Assembly: GCA_947630605.1 (NCBI GenBank)
Contig: CANRIO010000008.1
Coordinates: 1 to 37,858 of the forward strand
Source: an uncultured Clostridia bacterium
GTDB taxonomy: Bacteria > Bacillota > Clostridia > Christensenellales > Borkfalkiaceae
DNA: 37,858 bases
Direction of reading: 5' to 3'
Of this stretch, positions 28,308-37,785 are shown in pieces (the stretch's first letter is position 1; each line of letters starts with the position of its first letter). Made by a program: the position numbers and the translations under genes. Below the pieces are notes generated by a model. The model was not told the origin of the DNA. It saw only the letters and a program-made list of their open reading frames with translations, and made no database searches.

Positions 28308-31300
28308 TGCTCTTCCTCCTTTCGCGCGATCGCGGCGATCTCTTTACACTTGATGTTTCTTTCCGTGCGGAAAGTCCCAGAGAAGGCGCACATGCCCTTG
28401 AGGGCGCAGTATTTGCATTCCCCCTCATAGGGCGAAGGGCGGACATTGCCCGCGCGCATCTCCCTTTCCGCCCCCTTTGCGACGAGGACGCCGTAGCGCA
28501 AAAAGGCGTCGAAGTCCTCGCGGGAGAGCCCCTTCTCCGAACCCGCGCCGTCGAAGAAATCGCTCTTCCCGCCGCCGCAGGTGGTATCCATGTCCGCGAT
28601 CACCTCGGGATCGTTGCAGAAAAATCCCTTCATGCGGTACTTGCCCGCGCTGTCCGTTTCCCCCGTAAATTCGTCGGCCGCGGGGAAGTAGAATGCCCCC
28701 GCAGGTTGCGCCCCCTCCGCCGACGCGGCGAGAAGGTAGAGCTCGAGCTGGAGCTTTCTTCCCGTATAATAGGCGATGGCTTTGTCGTCGAAACTACCCG
28801 TCTTGTAGTCGATGATGCGGATGCGGTCCTGTGCCCCGTCGATGCGGTCCGCCTTCCCGAAGAGGGAGAGCTCCGGAAGCCTTACCTCCGCCTCCGCCGC
28901 CCTGACGGAGAAATTGGACCCCGCGAGCTGGCGGTATGCGGCACAGGCGACCGCCGCCGCCTCGTTTTCCAGCCGCAATGCGGTGTATCCCCCCGCTTTC
29001 GTGTCCCCGAGGGTGGCAAAACGGGGCGAGGAGAGAAGGTCCTTTGCCTGTTCATGCGCAAAAGCGGCACAGCCTTCTTCATTCTCAAATTCGTTGAATT
29101 TTTTTGCAACGCGCTCCAAAACGGCATGCACAAAGGTGCCCGCGTCCCCCGAGTCGAGGACGGACCGCGTCTTTTCCCGCTCCTCGAGGTGCAGGGCACG
29201 CTCGGCAAAACTTCTGTAGGGGCAGGCGAAATAGTCCTCTAAAAGCGTGGGCGAAATATCCCCCGAGAAGTAGAGCTGAGCGGCCTCTTCCACATTCTCC
29301 TTATCTGCCTGAAAACGCAGCCTGTCAGGATAAACGGGCGTACCATGTCCGAAGTATCCCCCTTCGAAAACCTCTTTCAAGGCGAGATAGGGCCGAATGC
29401 TCTCCTCCCCCTTTTGCCCCTCCTTCGCCCTCTCGCATGCCGAAAGGTATGCGAGGAGCGCGGGCTCCTCTTCGCAGCAGTCATAGGGGAAGAGCCTGCC
29501 CACCTTGCGGGGGCGGAGCACCTCTTTGATATAGGAGAAGATCTCGCTCGGCACCGTCTCGTCGTTCCCCTCGCTCGCGGGGCAGCTGAGATACAGCTCC
29601 CCGGAAAAGGAGAGAAGGTTGAGGGCGAGCGACTCCCTCGAGCGGGCGTTGACGACGGCGATGGCGGGCTCGATCTCCACTTTGAGCGTCTTGAGCTTTT
29701 CGATCTCGCCGTCCGTGATGACGGCCGTGTCATCCGTGACTATGGGGAGATGATCGGTGAGGCCCGCGCAGAAGAGATAGGGTGCGCGGCAAAGCCTGCT
29801 CTCGGTGATATCCCCGACGAAGACGGCGTCCGCCCTGCGGGGGAACATCGAGATCTCGAGGGCCTCCAGCCCGCTCCGAAGGAGGACGGCAAAGGCGCGG
29901 GCGGTGTACTTTTTCTCCCCCGCGATCTCCTCCGTCTCGCGGAGCACTTCCTCAAAGCGCGCCGTGTTCAAGAAGTTCTGTTCCTCGGGGGAGGCCGTCT
30001 TTGCGATCCCCTCCGTGATCTTTTCCTCGTTGACGAGGGCGCGGAGGCTGCGAAGGCCCTTTGCAAAGCCCGCGGCGCTATCTTCCCGCTTGAAGAGGTC
30101 GAGAAGGGCGCACATCTTCTCCCTTGCCTTTCCGAGCTTTGTCGCGTCCGCGCCCTTGAGGGCAGCCTCCTTCAAGGGCCTTCTCGCGGCACCGCGGTAT
30201 CCCCCGAATTTTGCGAGATAATTGCGGTAAGTCCCGTCGTCGCCGAAATAGACGGAGGAGGCGACGTCATCCGCCTCGTCGGGGGTGGGTCCGCCCGAGA
30301 CCGCGGCGAGCACATCGAGGGCAAAGGTGCAGAAGGGGTGCTCGGAAAACTTCCGCTTGCGGTCTGCATAAAAGGGGATATGGTAGCTCTCAAACGCCTT
30401 TAAGGCGGGGAGGAAATAGCTCTCGCTCCCCACGAGAAGGGCCATATCGCGGTAGCGCGCCCCCTCGGCGGCCTTGCGCCTTATGAGTGCGGCGACGGTC
30501 GCGATCTCCTCCGTCTCATCCGAGGCGGAGAAGGCGAATACTTTCTCGGCATCCACCGCATCCCCCTTGATATCATGCGAAAAGAGGGCGTCTCGCAAAA
30601 TGGCGGCCTCGCCCGAAAGGGAGGAGGCAAGCTGTATCTTCTCGACCGGTCCCCCTTCCTCGGCGACACGGGCAAAGGCGGAAGCGGCCTCGTTCGTATA
30701 AAAGACCTCTCTCCCGGCAAGGAAGATGCCCGTCACAAAAAGGCCGCGAGAGATGGCGGCGCGCACCCCTTCGAGGGCCTGCCGCGTGAACGATCTGAAG
30801 GCGAAGAACACGACATGGGTGCCCTCTGCAACGTCCGAGGCGATTTTTTCGGGAAGAAGCGCGAGGTAGCCGTTCTCATCGAGAAGGCCGTGTTCGCGCA
30901 GAAATTTTTGATATTCTTCGAAGATGAGGGCGAGGTCGCAGAGCTTATAGGAAAGGACGCCCTGCGTCTCCTCCGCACTCGCGCGAAGCATGGCGGGAGA
31001 AACGCGGGAGGCGGAGAGCTGGGCGATCGTCTCGTAGACGGCCTGCGCCGCATTTTCGCCGAAGCACTTCAGCTCCCCCTTGTGCGCAGAGAGAAGGGCA
31101 GAGATCTCGAGCACCGACCCGTGTTTGGAGAGCACGCGCTCCTCCCCCTTCAAAAAGCGGGCGAAGGTCGTCACTTCCGAAAGAAAGGTCCCCCCGACCT
31201 CCTTTAAGACGGCGCGCTCGGCAAGGAGGGTAAGCCTGTCCTCGCAGAAAACAAGCGTTCTTTCCCCCCGTTTTTCGTGTTCCGCGACTTCCCCGCCGAG

Positions 31301-31348
31301 CGCCTTCAAGGCGTCGTCGAGCGTGGGTGCGCCCAAAATTTTCGTCAT
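28304..31348 (-). CDS. addB: ATP-dependent helicase/deoxyribonuclease subunit B
   Basis: Overlaps addA; C-terminal nuclease RIIDYKTG and Fe-S Cys pattern (FACPYRSFAERALHL ... ECKYCALKGMCAF). Confidence 0.9.
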   Translation of the reverse strand: MTKILGAPTLDDALKALGGEVAEHEKRGERTLVFCEDRLTLLAERAVLKEVGGTFLSEVTTFARFLKGEERVLSKHGSVLEISALLSAHKGELKCFGENAAQAVYETIAQLSASRVSPAMLRASAEETQGVLSYKLCDLALIFEEYQKFLREHGLLDENGYLALLPEKIASDVAEGTHVVFFAFRSFTRQALEGVRAAISRGLFVTGIFLAGREVFYTNEAASAFARVAEEGGPVEKIQLASSLSGEAAILRDALFSHDIKGDAVDAEKVFAFSASDETEEIATVAALIRRKAAEGARYRDMALLVGSESYFLPALKAFESYHIPFYADRKRKFSEHPFCTFALDVLAAVSGGPTPDEADDVASSVYFGDDGTYRNYLAKFGGYRGAARRPLKEAALKGADATKLGKAREKMCALLDLFKREDSAAGFAKGLRSLRALVNEEKITEGIAKTASPEEQNFLNTARFEEVLRETEEIAGEKKYTARAFAVLLRSGLEALEISMFPRRADAVFVGDITESRLCRAPYLFCAGLTDHLPIVTDDTAVITDGEIEKLKTLKVEIEPAIAVVNARSRESLALNLLSFSGELYLSCPASEGNDETVPSEIFSYIKEVLRPRKVGRLFPYDCCEEEPALLAYLSACERAKEGQKGEESIRPYLALKEVFEGGYFGHGTPVYPDRLRFQADKENVEEAAQLYFSGDISPTLLEDYFACPYRSFAERALHLEEREKTRSVLDSGDAGTFVHAVLERVAKKFNEFENEEGCAAFAHEQAKDLLSSPRFATLGDTKAGGYTALRLENEAAAVACAAYRQLAGSNFSVRAAEAEVRLPELSLFGKADRIDGAQDRIRIIDYKTGSFDDKAIAYYTGRKLQLELYLLAASAEGAQPAGAFYFPAADEFTGETDSAGKYRMKGFFCNDPEVIADMDTTCGGGKSDFFDGAGSEKGLSREDFDAFLRYGVLVAKGAEREMRAGNVRPSPYEGECKYCALKGMCAFSGTFRTERNIKCKEIAAIARKEEEQ

Positions 31349-31417
31349 GGCAACATACCTCTTGCGGATATTATATCATAAACCGCAAAAAAATCCTTGC
31401 TGTTTGCGTGTTTTATT

Positions 31418-31446
31418 TTTACAAATACAAATTTTTGTGTTATAAT
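31418..31446 (+). promoter_or_regulatory. Promoter for the 31468 lipoprotein
   Basis: TTTACA-N17-TATAAT. Confidence 0.8.
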
Positions 31447-31467
31447 GGGAAAAACGAGGTAACTTTG

Positions 31468-32457
31468 ATGAAACTGAAAAGAATCGCGCCCTTCTTTACC
31501 CTCCTTCTCCCCCTCGCCCTTCTCTCGGCGTGCGGCGGGACGGCCGAACTCGACCTGCATGCCAATTGGTATGTGGACGAGACCAACCACCAACTCATCA
31601 AACAAGAGACGGAGACGCTCACCTATGACGTGACCTACGAGCCCGGCAAAGCGGCAGATCCATTTGCCGCATTCGAATATGAGACAGGGACCTACACCAC
31701 CATCCTGCAAGAGCGGGCGTCGCTCGCGGGCGAGGCCGACTGGGCGACGGGCACGGGCTATATCTATGAGACCCACCTTACCATCAGCGGGAGCTATAAG
31801 ATCGTCGGCGGCGAGAAGACATCCTTCACGGATACGATCGATTCGAGGGTCTCCTTCGCAAGCGTCGGCGAGATGCTTCGCCCCATCAAGAGCGAAAAAA
31901 TATTCCACACGACCAGCCAGACAGAGTCGCGCGGGACGACGCTCGTGACCTATGATTACAGCTATACGGCGACCTATAACGAAAAGCTCAGCGAGACGGA
32001 GATCAAGATCAAAGATCTTCGCGAGAATGTGAGCGAAGAGGACAAGCTCGACTTCGAAAAGAAGATGAAGCTCAAGGGGAGCGGGACCTTCCTCGACAAC
32101 GAACAGATCCTCCTCGCCCTCCGTGCGATCGATGTCTCGGCGGGCTTCAGCTTCCGCACGGTCAACCCCGTCACCCGCGAGCGCGTAAGCGTCACGTTGG
32201 TCTCCGCCGCAAAGCAGGGAAGTTATTCAGGCACCTTCGTGCGCAACGGGGTGGAGCAGGATGAGACCGCTCTCCAGACCAGCACCTTTGCGATCGGCTA
32301 CACCTCCAAAAAGTCGGGCATGACGCAGGCCCTCGTCTATGCGAGCCCCTCGGAGAAGAAATACCGCAACGCCCTCCTCGAGATGCAGACGACCTCCCCC
32401 GACGGGAACGGCACCTTCACCTATAGGCTGAAAAAACTCGAAACTTTCGATCAATGA
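31468..32457 (+). CDS. Secreted lipoprotein, unknown function
   Basis: MKLKRIAPFFTLLLPLALLSACGGTAELDLHANWYVDETNHQ; start at 31468 downstream of the promoter. Confidence 0.8.
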   Translation: MKLKRIAPFFTLLLPLALLSACGGTAELDLHANWYVDETNHQLIKQETETLTYDVTYEPGKAADPFAAFEYETGTYTTILQERASLAGEADWATGTGYIYETHLTISGSYKIVGGEKTSFTDTIDSRVSFASVGEMLRPIKSEKIFHTTSQTESRGTTLVTYDYSYTATYNEKLSETEIKIKDLRENVSEEDKLDFEKKMKLKGSGTFLDNEQILLALRAIDVSAGFSFRTVNPVTRERVSVTLVSAAKQGSYSGTFVRNGVEQDETALQTSTFAIGYTSKKSGMTQALVYASPSEKKYRNALLEMQTTSPDGNGTFTYRLKKLETFDQ

Positions 32458-32474
32458 CCAAATCATGATAAAAC

Positions 32475-32510
32475 GCCGCCGGCCATGCAGAGCCGACGGC
32501 GATTTTTTTA
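32475..32510. terminator. Bidirectional Rho-independent terminator (lipoprotein / hpt)
   Basis: AAAACGCCGCCGGCCATGCAGAGCCGACGGCGATTTTTTT. Confidence 0.8.
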
Positions 32511-32518
32511 TGCAAAAA

Positions 32519-33067
32519 TTACTCTCCGTCCTCCTCGTAGACGGAGGCCTTCAGGATGCCGATGTAGGGAAGATTGCGATAATATTCCCTGTAATCGAGG
32601 CCATAGCCCACGACGAATTCGTCCTCGATGTAGAAGCAGTTGTAGTCGGGAGCGATGTCATACACCCGCCGCGAGGACTTGTTGAGAAGGGTCGCGATCT
32701 TGATGGAGGCCGCGCCGCGCTCCGTGAGCAGCGCCTTCAGATTGGAGAGCGTGAAGCCGCTGTCGATGATGTCCTCGACGATGAGAACGTCCCTTCCCTC
32801 CACATCGTTGTCGAGGTCCTTTTTTATCTTGAGTTTGCCCGATGAAACGGTGCCCGACCCGTAGGAGGAGACCACCATGAAGTCGAGGTCGATGGGCATG
32901 GAGAGGTGACGGATGATGTCCGAAAAGAACAGGATCGCCCCCTTGAGGATGCCGACGACGAGGGGGTTCTTCCCCTGATAGTCGCGGTTGATCGCCTCGG
33001 CGATCTCCTTCACCCGAGACCGTATCTGCTCCTCCGTGATGAGGATGCGTTCGCAATCGTTGTCCAT
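32519..33067 (-). CDS. hpt: Hypoxanthine phosphoribosyltransferase
   Basis: LVVGILKGAILFFSDIIRHLSMPIDLDFMVVSSYGSGTVSSG, VLIVEDIIDSGFTL. Confidence 0.96.
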   Translation of the reverse strand: MDNDCERILITEEQIRSRVKEIAEAINRDYQGKNPLVVGILKGAILFFSDIIRHLSMPIDLDFMVVSSYGSGTVSSGKLKIKKDLDNDVEGRDVLIVEDIIDSGFTLSNLKALLTERGAASIKIATLLNKSSRRVYDIAPDYNCFYIEDEFVVGYGLDYREYYRNLPYIGILKASVYEEDGE

Positions 33068-33088
33068 ATATTTCCTCCTTGGATGTCT

Positions 33089-34357
33089 CTATGCAAAGAT
33101 GGTAAAAACGCGCTTGGAGCTCTCTGTCACCTTCACGCTGTCGGCGATCTCCACGCCGACGACGACGAGGACTTCGCTGCCGCTTGCGATGAGGGGAAGC
33201 TGTCTCGAAAGCCGCGCGGGGATCTTTCGGTCGGTCAAGAACTTTTTGAGCGTCTTCCTTCGGGCATGGTATGGGGTAATTTCGTCTCCCTCCCTTCTCG
33301 TGCGTACGATGCAGCCCGCGGGGAATGCGTCGGGGTCCACCCACAGACCGCCCTCTTTCCTCCCCTCCTCCATGCGGAAGGGAAGCTCCTCCCCCTCCTT
33401 CGGGGGAAAGGAGACAGGCGGAAATCCCCCCGTCTTCTCCGCCGCAAAGACGATGTCGTTCCCTTCCCGAATGGCGATGCGCTCTTTCCCCTCCCCGTCC
33501 GTAAAGTGCACCCGCCTTCCGCCCTGAAGGGTGCGAAGAGCGCAGATATTGTCGATATCCGCCCGCGTATAGTCGCGTTTCTTCATGCAGATGAGGCAGG
33601 CGCGGCGGAAGAGCACGTCGCAAAGATCGACTGGAACATGCGCCTCGCCCGCGACTTCCTCAATGTGCCCCTTGGCAAGGCCTGAAAGAAAGGCGTCCTC
33701 CTCGGCGGCCAGCGCGGCGAATTCGAGAAGGTGCCCCATCGCCCCCTCGTGGATGCCCTCGAAGGCGGGAAGCACATTTTTGCGGATATAGTTGCGCGTA
33801 AAAGTTTGGTCTTCGTTGGTCGAATCGCAGACATGGTATAGCCCGTTTTCGTCTGCATACGCCTCGATCTCCGAACGGGTGCACGAGAGTAGGGGCCTTA
33901 TGATGCCGCCGTACTCCGAGATCGCCCGCATGCCCCCAAGGCCCGTCCCGCGTGCCAGACGAAAGAGAATGGTCTCGGCGGCGTCATCCGCATGGTGCGC
34001 CGTCGCGACGAGATCGGCTTCATTCTCTTGCAAAAGGGCAAAAAACGCGTCATATCGCACTTTTCGCGCCGTCTCCTCGATGCTGCTTCCCCGCCGCTTT
34101 GCAAGAGATACGACGTCCGCACGGACAACTTTTAAGGGAATTTCCCAGCTCTTGCACAGTTTTTCGCAAAAAAACATATCGCGCAAACTCTCCTCTCCGC
34201 GGATGCCGTGTTCGATGTGCACGGCGGAAAGCGTGATACCCATGTCCGAAGCCTGGGCCTTAAAAGCGTGCAAAAGGCATACCGAATCGACGCCCCCCGA
34301 GAGGGCGACGCACACCCGCTTTCCCCGATATTTTTCCGCCGAAAAGAGTTTCATCAA
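33089..34357 (-). CDS. tilS: tRNA(Ile)-lysidine synthase
   Basis: RVCVALSGGVDSVCLLHAF, HIEHGIRGEES, ATAHHADDAAETILFRLARGTGLGGM; adjacent to hpt. Confidence 0.95.
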   Translation of the reverse strand: MMKLFSAEKYRGKRVCVALSGGVDSVCLLHAFKAQASDMGITLSAVHIEHGIRGEESLRDMFFCEKLCKSWEIPLKVVRADVVSLAKRRGSSIEETARKVRYDAFFALLQENEADLVATAHHADDAAETILFRLARGTGLGGMRAISEYGGIIRPLLSCTRSEIEAYADENGLYHVCDSTNEDQTFTRNYIRKNVLPAFEGIHEGAMGHLLEFAALAAEEDAFLSGLAKGHIEEVAGEAHVPVDLCDVLFRRACLICMKKRDYTRADIDNICALRTLQGGRRVHFTDGEGKERIAIREGNDIVFAAEKTGGFPPVSFPPKEGEELPFRMEEGRKEGGLWVDPDAFPAGCIVRTRREGDEITPYHARRKTLKKFLTDRKIPARLSRQLPLIASGSEVLVVVGVEIADSVKVTESSKRVFTIFA

Positions 34358-34422
34358 TGTGATTGTACCATTTTTTTATACAAAATGCAAGAAATTTTCC
34401 CCTCATATCCTCTGTCGGCGCT

Positions 34423-34451
34423 GTGACATTTGCCCCCGAATATGGTAGAAT
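34423..34451 (+). promoter_or_regulatory. Promoter upstream of the sigma factor gene, near-identical to the serpin promoter
   Basis: GCT-GTGACA-TTT-N12-GG-TAGAAT-AT. Confidence 0.7.
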
Positions 34452-34467
34452 ATTTAAGAAGGATACC

Positions 34468-35022
34468 ATGGAAGACGAACGCATCATACAACTCTTCTTT
34501 GCACGCGACGAGCTTGCCCTCTCCGCGCTCAAGGAAAAATACGGCGGGACCTTCGGGAGGATCGCCCTCAACATCACCCACTCCGCGCCCGATGCGGAGG
34601 AGGTGCTCTCCGATGCCTATCTCGGCGTTTGGCGGTCGATCCCGCCCGCCCGTCCCAGCCCTCTTTTTTCCTATGTCGCAAAAATCGTCCGCAATCTTGC
34701 TTGCAAGAAGCTCCGTTACAACGTGGCTGCAAAGCGGAGCGGTGTGCCCCTTCCCCTCTGTGAGCTCGAGGAAATTTTGCCCTCTGCGTTGGGTACGGAG
34801 GCGGACTTCGACGAAAAGGAACTCGCCCGCCTCATCAACTTGTTTCTTTCCGAGCTCGAAAAGCCCATGCGCATCGCCTTTGTCAGAAGATACTTCTATG
34901 CAGACCCCATAAAGGACATCGCCGCCGCGCTCCGCATGCGGGCGCACACGCTCACCGTCCGCCTTTCCCGCACGCGGGAAAAGCTCGCCGACTTTCTCAA
35001 AAAGGAGGGAATCAGGGTATGA
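34468..35022 (+). CDS. Sigma-70 family (ECF-like) RNA polymerase sigma factor
   Basis: Region 2-like AYLGVWRSIPPARPSPLFSYVAKIVRNLACKKLR and region 4-like IKDIAAALRMRAHTLTVRLSRTREKLADFLKKEGI; RBS AAGAAGGA before ATG 34468. Confidence 0.88.
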   Translation: MEDERIIQLFFARDELALSALKEKYGGTFGRIALNITHSAPDAEEVLSDAYLGVWRSIPPARPSPLFSYVAKIVRNLACKKLRYNVAAKRSGVPLPLCELEEILPSALGTEADFDEKELARLINLFLSELEKPMRIAFVRRYFYADPIKDIAAALRMRAHTLTVRLSRTREKLADFLKKEGIRV

Positions 35023-35678
35023 ACGACAAACTTTTCGACATCCTCTCCGAAATCGACCCAAAGTTTATCGAAGAGGCCGCGGAGCTTTCTCCCGTGCCGA
35101 GAAGACGCCCCGCGAAGAAGGCCATCCTCTCCGCCGTCGTCGCGGCCGCGCTCGCCGTTGCGATCGTCCCCACCGCCATTCTCGTCTCAAAGAAGAATAC
35201 CGCCGTGGAGCAACCTCCCACCGTCGACACGCCCGATGACCCGCCTACACCCGACGATCCGCCTACTCCCGATGATCCGCCCACGCCGCCCCCTCACGAG
35301 GGACTTGACCCGCCCTCTGCGGGCTCGCCCATGAGCCTCGGCGAGGTGCGCACCCTCCCCACGGGCACAGAGGTTTCCTACCTCGAAAAGACGGACCATT
35401 CCATCACGATCCATGTGACGAAGGCGGACGCAGGGGCCGTGTACCTGCGCCTTACGGGGAGCAACGGTTCCGAGATGTATTACGCCTCCACCGAGCCCCA
35501 ATATGTGGGCCAGGGCGAGTGCGTGCAGGACGGCCTGAGCACAACGGTGAACGGGAAGAAGGGGGACATCCCCTCCGCTCCCGGCGAGTATACCGTCGTC
35601 ATCGACTACACGCCGATGCGGGAAAAGTGCCGCTCCCTCGACTATCTGTATACCTCCTTCGGTGCATTCTTCCTGTAA
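35019..35678 (+). CDS. Single-pass membrane protein translationally coupled to the sigma factor, candidate anti-sigma factor
   Basis: ATGA overlap with sigma gene; ~50-aa cytoplasmic N-terminus, one TM (AILSAVVAAALAVAIVPTAILV), Pro/Asp-rich repeat, extracytoplasmic domain. Confidence 0.65.
   Translation: MNDKLFDILSEIDPKFIEEAAELSPVPRRRPAKKAILSAVVAAALAVAIVPTAILVSKKNTAVEQPPTVDTPDDPPTPDDPPTPDDPPTPPPHEGLDPPSAGSPMSLGEVRTLPTGTEVSYLEKTDHSITIHVTKADAGAVYLRLTGSNGSEMYYASTEPQYVGQGECVQDGLSTTVNGKKGDIPSAPGEYTVVIDYTPMREKCRSLDYLYTSFGAFFL
35231..35287. repeat. 15-bp tandem coding repeat (PDDPPT)n
   Basis: CCCGATGACCCGCCTACA / CCCGACGATCCGCCTACT / CCCGATGATCCGCCCACG. Confidence 0.8.
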
Positions 35679-35702
35679 ACAACAATTCACAGGAACCTCA
35701 TG

Positions 35703-35738
35703 TCTTATTTTGATAAATATCGAAATAAGATATTTTTT
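35703..35738 (+). terminator. AT-rich hairpin plus T run downstream of the sigma/partner operon
   Basis: TCTTATTTTGATA-AA-TATCGAAATAAGA-TATTTTTT, 13-bp arms with one T-G pair. Confidence 0.55.
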
Positions 35739-35865
35739 GCCATTTTTTATCGAATTTTACATCATTTTGACAAAATATAAGAAATCGTGCCGTCGGACAA
35801 ACTTCTCCCCGAAGCATCTCCTATACCTCAAGTTCTATGATGCGGCAATGCCTTTTTATAAGAAA

Positions 35866-35897
35866 GCGGCGCCCTGCTTTCTTTGCAGTGCGCCGCA
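35866..35897 (-). terminator. Terminator-like hairpin downstream of the serpin gene
   Basis: Minus strand GCGGCGCACTGC-AAAGAAA-GCAGGGCGCCGC followed by TTTCTTATAAAAA. Confidence 0.55.
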
Positions 35898-35924
35898 TTA
35901 TTTATTTCAAACTGAATGTTCTCT

Positions 35925-37477
35925 TTACACGCTCTTCACGGCGCCCGCAAAGATGGTGTTGTCGTAGCGGTCGGTGATGAGGAATGCGAAGGAGCGGTCG
36001 AGGGAGAAGTCGGCATAGACGGGGGTGTATTCGTCGGGTGCACCCGCGCCGGGGGCGGGCATGACGGTGGCCGCCGCGCCCTCGATCCCGCGAAGGTCCA
36101 CTTTGAGCTTCGCCACATGCCTAACGCTGCTGCAGTGCGCGCCCTCCGAATCCAGAAGGGAAGAGAAGTCGCACTCCGCCCCGAACAGGGACCGGATGCC
36201 CATTCCCTTTAAGATCTCCTCGAAGTCCTCGTCGCAACGAGCCTCGAATGCGGGAAGAAGCAGGCGGGTGAGGTAGCGGGTCCTCGTCGCATCGTCTCTG
36301 CCGCCGAAGTCCTTCGTCCCGTTGACGAGGGCGATGTTTTCGGGCGTGAAGATCTCCTCGACCTTCTTGCCCGCATCTGGAAGGAGCACCTTGAACTGAT
36401 AACCGTTGTACGTCTTCGCATAGAAGTAGCTGAAATTCTCGCCGCGCGCCACACGTCCTTCGACATATTCCGTCTGCATGCGCTTGACGCTCTTTGTCGT
36501 TCCGTCCGCGAGGAGGAAGGCCTTCGCCTCGCTCTCGCCGAGCTCCGCGCCCACTTCATTCCAGATATCCTTGAGATAGAGAGTATTGACGAGGGCGAAC
36601 ACGGTGCTCTCGGGGAGCATGAAGCTCTGGTCGATGAGCCCCTTCGTCTGCTCCTTTATAAAGTCGCGCACGGCCTTATTTGCGGCCGCATTGTCCATAA
36701 GAAAGTCCGCCGAATAGCTCGTGCAGTAGAAGTTCTTCGAAAGGTTTTTGAGGCTCTCATCGCGGACATGGGTGGCCGATGTTTTGTCTACCCAGATGGA
36801 ATTGGCGAGCTGCGCACACCCCATCGTCCGCCCCTCTTGTGCCCCGCCGATGAGACGATAGTAAGAGGAATAATTGGAATTCAATGCGCCCTCCGTCGTA
36901 TAGAGTGCTAAGAGGAGTTCCTCCCGCGTGGCCCCTCCCGCACAGGCGGAGGCCGTCGCGAGCGCGGTGTAGACGGAGGCGGGCGAAAGCACAAAATTTT
37001 CATCATTTGCCGCAGAAAAAGTGCCGATTGCACGCGCGGAAAGCTCCTCCGAGAACCTTTCGACACTTGCAAGATAGGCGTCGAAGTCATCGGACCTGAT
37101 ACTGTTATAAGAGACGGGATCGGCGTGCACCGCCTTTGCGAGGAGCTGCGCTTTCCCATCCGTCGGGACCTCGCCGCCCTGCCCGCTTTGGCCGTTATTT
37201 TTATCCTCTTCTTTGCCGCCTTGATCATCGGTTTTATCGCCCTGATCTGCGACATGCCCCCCTTGTCCGTCGTCTTGGCCGCCCTGCTCGCCGCCGCCGA
37301 CGGGGTCCTCGGCAGGCATCTTCGCCCCGTCGAGATCGCACAGTCCGTCGCCGTTCAAATCGACATGGCGGTGCCCTTCTCCCAAATTCTCTTGATGCCC
37401 CACGCTGCAACCGCCGAGCAGACTTGCCGCCAGAAGCGCCCCGCTCACGAGGGCGAGAACGCGCACAGCCTTCTTCA
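35925..37477 (-). CDS. Secreted serpin (serine protease inhibitor) lipoprotein
   Basis: MKKAVRVLALVSGALLAASLLGGCS lipobox, low-complexity linker, serpin fold motifs NFVLSPASVYTALATASACAGGATREEL, FALVNTLYLKDIWN, hinge GIEGAAATV and C-terminal FAFLITDRYDNTIFAGAV; RBS AAGGTGAT before ATG at 37477. Confidence 0.92.
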
Positions 37478-37526
37478 TTGAGATCACCTTCCTTGCAAAA
37501 TTGCGGATCTTTTCCGCTTCATACAT

Positions 37527-37555
37527 ATTCTACCTTTGCGGCCCGGAAATGTCAC
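37527..37555 (-). promoter_or_regulatory. Promoter upstream of the serpin gene
   Basis: Minus strand GCT-GTGACA-TTT-N12-GG-TAGAAT-AT; same 17-nt spacing as 34423-34451. Confidence 0.7.
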
Positions 37556-37646
37556 AGCCCGCCCTTCCCTATTTAGATAAAGGCCGAGGGAAAAATGAAA
37601 GAAAATCGCTTCCGATAAAAAATTTATCATGAGGGTGCAAAAACGA

Positions 37647-37675
37647 TTGACAATTGCCGCGGTATCCGTTACAAT
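37647..37675 (+). promoter_or_regulatory. Promoter for the tRNA genes
   Basis: TTGACA-N17-TACAAT. Confidence 0.8.
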
Positions 37676-37703
37676 AAATAAGCTATCCGATGGGATAGAA
37701 TAT

Positions 37704-37780
<77 letters not shown>

Positions 37781-37785
37781 CTTAT

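Noticed and set aside
24882-31348. Interpretation of the dispersed motif as the AddAB Chi site
   Set aside because: Known Gram-positive Chi sites are shorter and strand-biased; here copies occur in both orientations and have two length variants. Not excluded, but proximity to addAB in this window is not evidence.
35231-35287. Short regularly repeated DNA as a possible CRISPR-like array
   Set aside because: It is an in-frame coding tandem repeat for PDDPPT with no spacers or cas genes.
35662-35967. 101-aa ORF in the AT-rich gap between the sigma partner and serpin
   Set aside because: Covers two terminator-like hairpins and has no RBS or recognisable domain.
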